Shown piece after piece: positions 1 through 6,114 of a DNA stretch of 7,676 nucleotides. Source of the DNA: Verrucomicrobiia bacterium. GTDB taxonomy: Bacteria; Verrucomicrobiota; Verrucomicrobiia; Limisphaerales; Palsa-1400. Position 1 is the stretch's first letter, and the number at the start of each line of letters is the position of its first letter. The translations under genes were made by a program, and so were the position numbers. The notes beneath the pieces were generated by a model that saw only the letters and a list, made by a program, of their open reading frames with translations, did not search any database and was not told the DNA's origin. The DNA lies in the NCBI GenBank assembly GCA_025934545.1, contig JAICXV010000085.1, forward strand, positions 1 to 7,676, in the 5' to 3' direction.

Positions 1-815
1 AAGCAGGGGCGTCGTTCTACAAAATTCACGGCCTGTCCGCCGACGAATTCCCTCCGATCCAGAAGTTCAAAGAGAACAAAAAGATTTCGCTGCCGCAGGA
101 CAAACTGAAAAATATGCTTCGCAAAACGTCGTTTGCCATTTCCACCGACGAATCGCGCTATGTCTTGAACGGAATTTATCTCAGCCTCAAAGACCACAAA
201 GTGACGATGGTGGCAACTGATGGCCGCCGTTTGGCTCTGGTTGATGAAGAAACGGACGTGCCTGAAGGTAGCCAGGGCGAGTTCATCATCCCGACGAAAG
301 CAGTCAACGAACTTAACCGTTTGCTGCAAGGCAAAGGCGAAGTCGAACTGAAGTTCACGACCAACCAGGTCGCGTTAACGCTGAAAGACGAAAAAGGATT
401 TTCTGTCCTGATCATTTCGAAACTGGTCGAGGGTAATTACCCGAATTATCGCCAAGTCATCCCGACGGAGACGAAAGAACGCATCGCATTGCCTCGCGAA
501 GAATTTGTCGCAGCGTTGCGTCGTGCTCAAATCATGACGAGCGACAAAGCGAATTCGGTCAAACTGAACTTCACCAAAAACAATCTTTCGATTACGGCCA
601 ATTCACCCGATGTCGGGGAAGCTCGCGAAGGAATGGCGATCAATTACAAAGGTCCCGACCTGGCCATCGCTTTCAATCCCGCCTACATGATCGACCCGCT
701 GCAAGCGCTGACGGAAGACGAAGTGTTCGTCGAACTGATCGACGAATTGAGCCCCGGCGTTTTGAAAATCAACGGACCGTTCCTCTACGTTGTGATGCCG
801 ATGCGATTGAGTTGA
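1..815 (+). CDS. dnaN: DNA polymerase III beta subunit (sliding clamp), 5'-truncated by the window edge
   Basis: The beta clamp is a ring-shaped dimer that encircles DNA and tethers the replicative polymerase and repair enzymes to it. The reading frame is already open at base 3 and runs to a TGA at 813-815. About 270 residues are visible of a family length near 370, so roughly the first 100 residues (most of domain 1) lie outside. Family hallmarks seen are HGLSADEFP at the end of domain 1, ATDGRRLAL (from about base 213) in domain 2, KLVEGNYPNYRQVIP after base 420, FNPAYMID in domain 3 (from about base 672), and the terminal LYVVMPMRLS, which matches the conserved clamp C-terminus. The ATG at base 114 is an internal methionine, not the start. 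A uracil-DNA glycosylase gene follows after 77 bases on the same strand. No frameshift or missing motif is seen in the part present. Confidence 0.96.
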   Translation, partial: AGASFYKIHGLSADEFPPIQKFKENKKISLPQDKLKNMLRKTSFAISTDESRYVLNGIYLSLKDHKVTMVATDGRRLALVDEETDVPEGSQGEFIIPTKAVNELNRLLQGKGEVELKFTTNQVALTLKDEKGFSVLIISKLVEGNYPNYRQVIPTETKERIALPREEFVAALRRAQIMTSDKANSVKLNFTKNNLSITANSPDVGEAREGMAINYKGPDLAIAFNPAYMIDPLQALTEDEVFVELIDELSPGVLKINGPFLYVVMPMRLS

Positions 816-892
816 GCCGGTGAATATCGGGTGAAGAACTTCCAATAAGATTGGCGTGAGCCTCGGGGAAAGCTCGATATAGTCGCAGCGCA

Positions 893-1765
893 ATGTCAGA
901 AAATTATCAGCGACTGGTCGATTCAACGATTGAACATCTCAAGTGGCTTAAAGCGACGGGCCGGCAATTTGTCGTCGTCGAATCGCAAACGTTGAAAGAC
1001 TTGCAGGCGCCGCCGCCGCTTCCGCGCGTCAGTTTTCCCAAAGCAAACCCTTTGCCCGTGGTCTCATCGACCATCGAGCAGCCGAAACTGGCGGCTACGA
1101 TTGAGGAACCCGTAGCCGCCAGTGCAGGCGTTCAAACAGGTAATGGCAACGCAGCGGCCATCGCGGAAATTCGGAATCGCGCGATGGAATGTTTGAAATG
1201 TCCGCACCTCGTCAAATCGCGCAAGAACGTGGTGTTTGGCGTAGGCAATGTGAACGCCGAACTGATGTTTGTCGGCGAAGCGCCCGGAGCGGACGAAGAC
1301 AGCCAGGGCGAGCCGTTCGTGGGCGCAGCTGGGCAGTTGCTGACGCGGATCATCAAAGCAATGGGGCTGAGCCGCGAGACCGTTTACATCGCGAACATTT
1401 TGAAATGCCGGCCCGACACGCCGGGGCAGACGTCGGGAAATCGCAAACCGACTTTAGACGAAATGAAAACGTGTTTGCCCTACCTCCTGGCGCAAATCGA
1501 TGTCATCAAACCGAAGATCATCGTCGCATTGGGAGCGACGGCTGTAGAAGGGTTGCTCGGCAAAACTGAAGGCATCACAAAATTGCGCGGTAACTTCAAA
1601 ACATTTCGCGACACACCATTGATGCCGACCTTTCATCCGGCCTATCTGTTGCGCAATCAGGCGATCAGCGAGAAGCGCAAGGTTTGGGAAGACATGCTCC
1701 AAGTGATGGAGCGGATGAACATGGAGATCAACGATAAGCAGCGGGGATATTTCCTCAAAGCCTGA
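893..1765 (+). CDS. Family 4 uracil-DNA glycosylase (4Fe-4S type) with N-terminal extension
   Basis: This enzyme excises uracil, arising from cytosine deamination or dUTP incorporation, and starts base-excision repair. The catalytic domain lies at about residues 88-275 of 290. Motif 1 is GEAPGADED (128-136), followed by [12 protein letters not shown] (139-150), IANILKCRP (167-174) and the C-terminal HPAYLLR (248-254). Four cysteines suited to a 4Fe-4S cluster are C100 and C103 (CLKC), C172 and C194. These features are typical of family 4 (UDGa-like; often labelled phage SPO1 polymerase-related). The first 85 residues or so are an extension: a short charged helix-like stretch and then an Ala/Pro/Val-rich linker. 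The ATG is preferred because an in-frame TGA lies at 857-859 with no other start codon between. No Shine-Dalgarno sequence is visible. The gene follows dnaN in the same direction and may share its transcript. The C-terminus ends QRGYFLKA. Confidence 0.93.
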   Translation: MSENYQRLVDSTIEHLKWLKATGRQFVVVESQTLKDLQAPPPLPRVSFPKANPLPVVSSTIEQPKLAATIEEPVAASAGVQTGNGNAAAIAEIRNRAMECLKCPHLVKSRKNVVFGVGNVNAELMFVGEAPGADEDSQGEPFVGAAGQLLTRIIKAMGLSRETVYIANILKCRPDTPGQTSGNRKPTLDEMKTCLPYLLAQIDVIKPKIIVALGATAVEGLLGKTEGITKLRGNFKTFRDTPLMPTFHPAYLLRNQAISEKRKVWEDMLQVMERMNMEINDKQRGYFLKA

Positions 1766-1807
1766 CGCCAGAGCGCAGTAGAGCTTCCTCGCGTAAGTTC
1801 TGCCGGA

Positions 1808-1840
1808 GGGCATTATCTCGACGAGCTGATTGCCCGGTTA
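1808..1840 (+). terminator. Weak candidate hairpin downstream of the uracil-DNA glycosylase gene
   Basis: GGGCA (1808-1812) can pair with TGCCC (1831-1835). An inner palindrome CTCG-A-CGAG sits at 1817-1825, and a T-rich stretch (GGTTATTA) follows. The stem is short and broken and the T-tract is interrupted, so this is at best a degraded intrinsic terminator. It could also be a chance structure or part of the 5' leader of the next gene, whose ATG is at 1849. Confidence 0.2.
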
Positions 1841-1848
1841 TTACAGCT

Positions 1849-2607
1849 ATGCGAATTCGGAAAGCGACAAAACAAAGGAGCACTGTTCTCGCGACCGCAG
1901 TGGTTATTGCTTTAGCGGTTATCCTGACTCTCTTTCTAAAAACATTACATTTCGTCGCAAAAGACCTAGGTAACGTTGAACTATTGTGGAGAGAATCCGA
2001 GGCTTTTATCACGATCGGCGAGAGAAGGTCAGGAATCCAAGGGACACTGGCACAATTAGTCTGGCGTGATCTAAGGGCCATGATTTCTTACCCCACCGAT
2101 GACTCGAGCGATAATCTTGTGTTGGTCCATATTCGAAGTGAAGCTGTAGAGAGGCACGAAAACCGGGGCATTTCTGGAACAATGCTGTTTCCATATAAAA
2201 ATACGATTTATCATACAGTTGGCGTAGTAGAATCGAATTGGCCCGCAGTCTGGCGGTGGACCGGTAGCGCCTTCGAGAAGTTGGACAAAACGCAAGGGAC
2301 AAGAGTAGTGACTTCTTTCAAGTTATTGACAGAGGTCATAGCTCGCGAAGGCTGGAATACGACGAACACGCATTTCTCGTCGGACAGGCGCAACGTTTAT
2401 CAGTTTCAGGTATCCGGTAACGGCTACGAATTAATTCTTCAAGACGAAGACAGGGCAAGGGATCGAACGAGAACCGTTTCGTTGCGTCGTTTTGGTTCCA
2501 ACCAAACGGAACAATTACTAGCGACCGGAAGTACAGCGTTTCATCTATCAACTTCTAAAACCTATTTAGATTTCCTAGCGAAGACCAATGGCGTCACGGC
2601 ACATTGA
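1849..2607 (+). CDS. Hypothetical single-pass membrane or exported protein, low G+C
   Basis: I do not recognise this 252-residue protein. It begins with a basic segment (MRIRKATKQR) followed by one hydrophobic stretch at residues 11-31, rich in Ala, Val, Leu and Ile. This predicts a membrane anchor with the remainder outside the cytoplasm; no lipobox cysteine or clear signal-peptidase site is seen. The rest is a soluble mixed-composition domain with several Trp residues (WPAVWRW near 131-137) and no cysteine, so no disulfide or metal-cysteine site. Hand counts in four 60-base samples (1921-1980, 2101-2220, 2521-2580) give about 40% G+C, against about 60% in two samples from the upstream glycosylase. 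Codons such as CTA, TTA and ATA are frequent. The ATG is the only nearby start, and no ribosome site is evident. It lies 83 bases after the glycosylase gene and converges on the FIST gene with 55 bases between, in which I see no strong hairpin. An uninterrupted frame of this length supports a real gene. Confidence 0.72.
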   Translation: MRIRKATKQRSTVLATAVVIALAVILTLFLKTLHFVAKDLGNVELLWRESEAFITIGERRSGIQGTLAQLVWRDLRAMISYPTDDSSDNLVLVHIRSEAVERHENRGISGTMLFPYKNTIYHTVGVVESNWPAVWRWTGSAFEKLDKTQGTRVVTSFKLLTEVIAREGWNTTNTHFSSDRRNVYQFQVSGNGYELILQDEDRARDRTRTVSLRRFGSNQTEQLLATGSTAFHLSTSKTYLDFLAKTNGVTAH

Positions 2608-2662
2608 TTTACGGACACCAAACTGCAGAAAGGGAGCGCGCAGGAACGCAATTCAGACACGT

Positions 2663-3853
2663 TCAGCTCTTCTTCGTAAACAACGCCAATGACGCGGTGT
2701 AACCGTGCAAAAAGTTTTTGTCACCGATCGGACCGATTTCGCCGTTGCAAAAGAATCCTGTCAGTTGGAGCGGGCCAAGTTTTTCCTGGATCAGCGATGC
2801 ATCGTGGCTGGGCTGGCCGAAGAGGCGCTCGCCGCGGCCGTTGCAACAGCAAAGACAAGCGCCGTAAATCTGGTGAGTGCCGGTTTGTTCCTTCAAACGC
2901 TCGAGCAACGCGTTTAAATCCTGTGTCGCCGCAGTGGCGTCGCGGCGTTGGAATTGCACGGTTTGTCCCAGTCGCGGAAATGCGCCGACAGCGAGGCTGC
3001 CCGAGGCCGGGTCACCGCCGAGGATGTTGCGGACCAAAAAATCGCCGCGATGAAAGTCTTCAAGATACTCATCGACGACCAGACCGATGAAGAGATTGCC
3101 GCGCGCCTTTTGTTGTTCGGCTTTGGGCAAGGCTTCGAATGTTTCGGCCAAAACTTGATAGGCAGCACGATTTCCAATTTCGTGGATGAAGTTGGACTCG
3201 GCTTTGGTCACGGTCCAGGTTTCGCCGATCGGCGTGCAGCCTTGTGAGATGACGCTGCGCAGTTCGACATCGCCGCCCACCGCTAGCGCGACGCCGCCTT
3301 CATCAAAGACGTCGCCGTCGAGATAAACTTGCGTTGTCTGCGCGGTCATATCGCCACTGGCGAGGCCGCCCAAAATGGGTTTCGGCGCGTAGGCTTCGTT
3401 CCATGTACGCAACCATGTTTCGGCATCGAGATGAAACGGGTCGGCGAACACGAGCCAACTATTAACGAGTTCAGGCGTGAGGCCGGTTTCCATGTGCCAA
3501 TAGGCAGCGCTGCTCGCTTCTTCGACTTGTTCCTGGGTAAAATGGACGGCGCGCAGTTTCGCGCCGGGAAGGGAATAAAGAGCGAGGACGATGCCGCGTT
3601 TGTCTTCCATTTCATTTGCGCCGAAAATCAGGCTGGTGCTCGAGCAGCCGATGAGCAGCGGGATTTGGGCGTGGACACGGAGCAGTTCAAGAATCTGTTC
3701 GGCCTGCTCGAAATAATGCGGGGTCATGAAGACCAGCCCCAACGACACGTGCGGCGCGCGCAAGAGCTTGCGGAGCATGACCGCCCAATCGCGCATGGCG
3801 TCGTCGTTAAACGGCGCATACCAGTGTCCAGTGACGGCGAAATCGTGCTGCAT
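2663..3853 (-). CDS. FIST N and FIST C domain protein (putative small-ligand sensor)
   Basis: FIST domains occur in bacterial signalling proteins and in eukaryotic FBXO22. They are thought to bind small molecules, possibly amino acids, but a firm ligand is not established. Here the protein is 396 residues with no transmembrane segment or attached kinase or methyl-acceptor domain, so it is probably a stand-alone cytosolic protein. The FIST_N-like half runs about 30-200, with IGCSS (68-72) and GGLASGD (162-168). The FIST_C-like half runs about 200-390, with QGCTPIGETWTVT (204-216), LFIGLVVDE (254-262), CNGRGERLFG (337-346) and FFCNGEIGPIG (367-377). A cysteine cluster, C333, C335, C336 and C337, sits beside the CNGRG motif, with C369 nearby in sequence. 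The start is firm: an in-frame TAG lies at 3863-3865 just upstream, and an AGG is well placed. The gene is divergent from the membrane/TPR pair and convergent with the hypothetical gene. Confidence 0.9.
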   Translation of the reverse strand: MQHDFAVTGHWYAPFNDDAMRDWAVMLRKLLRAPHVSLGLVFMTPHYFEQAEQILELLRVHAQIPLLIGCSSTSLIFGANEMEDKRGIVLALYSLPGAKLRAVHFTQEQVEEASSAAYWHMETGLTPELVNSWLVFADPFHLDAETWLRTWNEAYAPKPILGGLASGDMTAQTTQVYLDGDVFDEGGVALAVGGDVELRSVISQGCTPIGETWTVTKAESNFIHEIGNRAAYQVLAETFEALPKAEQQKARGNLFIGLVVDEYLEDFHRGDFLVRNILGGDPASGSLAVGAFPRLGQTVQFQRRDATAATQDLNALLERLKEQTGTHQIYGACLCCCNGRGERLFGQPSHDASLIQEKLGPLQLTGFFCNGEIGPIGDKNFLHGYTASLALFTKKS

Positions 3854-3865
3854 GATAAAAACCTA
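3854..3865 (-). promoter_or_regulatory. Ribosome binding site and start context of the FIST gene
   Basis: Read on the - strand, TAGG (3865-3862) precedes the ATG at 3853 with 8 bases between AGG and the start, the only plausible Shine-Dalgarno in the window. The TAG within it is also an in-frame stop, so translation cannot begin further upstream. Directly before it is an in-frame ATG (3868-3866), making a minimal ATG-TAG start-stop pair. Confidence 0.45.
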
Positions 3866-3975
3866 CATGAAAACGGGAATGTTGTGCCTGACAAACGGCG
3901 TAGACGGGAAGCTTTTATTTACCTTTAGCCATCGAAAAGATAAACTGGCCGCCAGCAAAGCCCAACCGATCCAAC
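3854..3975. other. Divergent intergenic region between FIST and the membrane/TPR pair
   Basis: This 122-base stretch must hold the 5' leaders of both divergent genes and probably their promoters. On the + strand, TTTACC (3919-3924) and TAAACT (3941-3946) are 16 bases apart and loosely resemble -35 and -10 boxes, each matching 4 of 6 consensus bases. That is too weak to call a promoter. No convincing - strand promoter, operator palindrome or riboswitch-like fold was found. Confidence 0.4.
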
Positions 3976-6114
3976 ATGGCCGTCGTCGCATCACAATCAC
4001 GGAAAGCAGCAAAACCAACTGGAGCTGCAAGCGGCACTGCAACCAGCTTTTGGCTGGCAGTGCTGGCCATGGTCGCGCTCGTGGCCGTTGCGTATTGGCC
4101 GGCGGTGAAGGACGGATTTATTTGGGATGACGATCTGATGTTGACGCACAACGCCTTCGTCAAAGCTGGCGACGGTTTAAAATATTTTTGGTTATCAAAC
4201 AAGCCCACCGACTTTTTCCCCCTGACCTACACTGATTTGTGGTTTGAATGGCGACTCTGGGGGATCAATGCGGCTGGCTATCATTTAACGAATATTTTGC
4301 TGCACGCCGCCAATGCGGTTCTGTTGTGGCGCGTTCTCGCCGAGTTGCTCGAGAGAAAAGGGGGCCGCGACAGTTGGTTCAGCCCGGCTTGGTTTGCGGC
4401 GGCTCTGTGGGCGGTTCACCCCGTGAACGCGGCGACGGTCTCATGGATAGCGGAGCGCAAAAATACTTTGGCGATGTTATTCGCGCTGGTGTCGGTATTG
4501 GCTTATTTGCGGTCGGAGCGAACCGACGCTAAGCACCAGGGACGAAACTATATCATCGCTTTAGTGTCCTTCGCTTTGTCGTTGCTCGCCAAAACGGCGG
4601 GCGTCGCGTTGCCGGTTGTGCTCTTGGGAATCGGCTGGTGGCAGCGCGGATTAAAAGGCCGCGATATTCTCCGGACGCTGCCGTTTTTCGCCATTTCCCT
4701 CGCAATGGGGCTGGTGACGATTTGGTTTCAAAACCATCACGCGTTGTCGGCGGACTTCGCGCAGCGCGATCTTTTGACTCGTCTGGCGGGAATCGGATGG
4801 GCGATTGCGTTTTACGTCTGGAAAGCAATTCTGCCGATTGGATTGGTCCCGATTTATCCGCAATGGACCATCAACGCAACAGCAACGGCTTTTTTGCCCG
4901 ATGCGGCATTGCTCGGGGTAGTCGCTATTTTATGGCTTCAACAGAAACGCTGGGGTCGCGCGCCGTTTTTTATACTCGCCGGGTTTGTGGTGATGCTGCT
5001 GCCAGTCGCGGGATTGGTGAGCGTAAATTATCACAAATTTTCGTTGGTCGCAGATCACTGGCAATATTTTGCGCTCCCATTTGCAACAGCAGCTATCGCT
5101 TATGGGGTGGCGAAGGTGCTTCGTTCGGTTGAATTGCGGAACGGAATTTTAGGCTTGGCCCTGGTGCTGTGCATTATTCTGGCCAACCAACAGACGAGAA
5201 TTTTCGCCGCCGACAAGATCTGGACTTATACCTTGGAGAAGAATCCGAATTGCTGGGTGGCGGCAAATAATCTCGGCGAAGATTTGGTCGAAAAGGGCCG
5301 ATATGACGAGGCGCTGCAATATTTCCGGCGCGCATTGCAAATGCATCCGGGCTATCGGCACGCATTAACGGGCGTGGCATCGACGAGCCTCCGCCTCAAT
5401 AAATATAACGACGCCATTCCCGCGCTCGAGGAACTGGTCAAAGCCGACCCGGATAATTTTTTCGTCCGATACAATTTAGGTTCAGCGTTTCTTTACGCCG
5501 GCAAGCCGCAACAGGCGGTCGAGCAATTGCAAGCGACCTTGGCCATTCCGGACACGAACATCAAGGAGGACAAACAATGGAGCTTTGATCGCGGCAATAA
5601 CTCTACCGCGCGGGCTCAAGTGGAGAGCAGGCTAGGGGATGGTTTGATGTTAGTGGGGAAACGAGACGAGGCGGTCAAAGCGTATGAAGCAGCGCTGAAC
5701 GGAAGCCCGGACCCGGCGACGATCCATTATCGATTGGCGGCTGTCTTTTCACAAAACCGCGACCGCGCCGGCGCGCGACTGCATTTACGGGAAGTTCTGA
5801 GGATCAAGCCTGACATGCTCGATGCCGCTAACGATTTGGCATGGAGTTTGGCGACGGACGCGAACGCGAGCGCGGAGCAAAAGCTTGAAGCGAAGCAACT
5901 GGCGGTTCGGGCGGCGGACCAAACAAAGTACGGCGAACCGGGAATATTGGACACCTTAGCAGCAGCGCTGGCGGGCAACGGAGAGTTTGACGACGCGGTG
6001 AAATATGGAACGCAGGCGAAAGATTTGGCGGCAAGCAAAGGCGACAAACAACTCGTGGCGGATTTGCAGAAGCGCGTCGAAAAATACGCGCAAAAACGCG
6101 CCTATACCGAATGA
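3976..6114 (+). CDS. Multi-pass membrane protein with GT-C/TMTC-like domain and C-terminal TPR repeats
   Basis: The 712-residue product resembles bacterial relatives of TMTC protein O-mannosyltransferases: an integral membrane GT-C-type glycosyltransferase domain joined to tetratricopeptide repeats. About ten hydrophobic segments lie between residues 25 and 405. After the first comes the acidic loop motif WDDD (50-53), the position of the catalytic or metal-linked acidic pair in this fold. The signature HPVN...WIAERKNTL covers 148-165, and SLVADHWQY (356-364) sits before the last membrane segments. From about residue 423 to 690 there are roughly six TPR-like repeats, for example NNLGEDLVEKGRYDEALQYF (431-450) and YNLGSAFLYAGKPQQAVEQL (499-518). 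A non-TPR insert lies near 525-545. By topology the TPRs would face the periplasm, but this is inferred. The ATG at 3976 is the first start after an in-frame TAG at 3901; no Shine-Dalgarno is seen. The end overlaps the next gene by ATGA. Transferase activity and its substrate are inferred from homology, not shown. Confidence 0.85.
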   Translation: MAVVASQSRKAAKPTGAASGTATSFWLAVLAMVALVAVAYWPAVKDGFIWDDDLMLTHNAFVKAGDGLKYFWLSNKPTDFFPLTYTDLWFEWRLWGINAAGYHLTNILLHAANAVLLWRVLAELLERKGGRDSWFSPAWFAAALWAVHPVNAATVSWIAERKNTLAMLFALVSVLAYLRSERTDAKHQGRNYIIALVSFALSLLAKTAGVALPVVLLGIGWWQRGLKGRDILRTLPFFAISLAMGLVTIWFQNHHALSADFAQRDLLTRLAGIGWAIAFYVWKAILPIGLVPIYPQWTINATATAFLPDAALLGVVAILWLQQKRWGRAPFFILAGFVVMLLPVAGLVSVNYHKFSLVADHWQYFALPFATAAIAYGVAKVLRSVELRNGILGLALVLCIILANQQTRIFAADKIWTYTLEKNPNCWVAANNLGEDLVEKGRYDEALQYFRRALQMHPGYRHALTGVASTSLRLNKYNDAIPALEELVKADPDNFFVRYNLGSAFLYAGKPQQAVEQLQATLAIPDTNIKEDKQWSFDRGNNSTARAQVESRLGDGLMLVGKRDEAVKAYEAALNGSPDPATIHYRLAAVFSQNRDRAGARLHLREVLRIKPDMLDAANDLAWSLATDANASAEQKLEAKQLAVRAADQTKYGEPGILDTLAAALAGNGEFDDAVKYGTQAKDLAASKGDKQLVADLQKRVEKYAQKRAYTE

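Noticed and set aside
824..880. Inverted repeat ATATCG (824-829) / CGATAT (875-880) between dnaN and the glycosylase gene
   Set aside because: Only six bases long and about 45 bases apart, with no T-tract; likely chance.
2608..2662. Possible bidirectional terminator between the convergent genes
   Set aside because: Apart from a CTGCAG palindrome there is no stem of useful length and no T-tract on either strand.
3329..3928. A 199-codon + strand open frame opposite the FIST gene
   Set aside because: It lies almost wholly antisense to a well-supported FIST coding sequence, its translation has no recognisable motif, and G+C-rich coding DNA often leaves such shadow frames open.
3919..3946. Possible -35/-10 pair TTTACC and TAAACT
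   Set aside because: Only four of six matches in each box; such pairs occur often by chance, so it was not called as a promoter.
3867..4130. Short + strand frame starting MKTGMLCLTNG in the divergent region
   Set aside because: Most of it overlaps the first membrane/TPR gene in another frame and reads as basic, cysteine-containing shadow sequence; no ribosome site supports it.
4638..5132. A 164-codon frame inside the first membrane/TPR gene
   Set aside because: Off-frame shadow of a continuous, motif-bearing 712-residue coding sequence.
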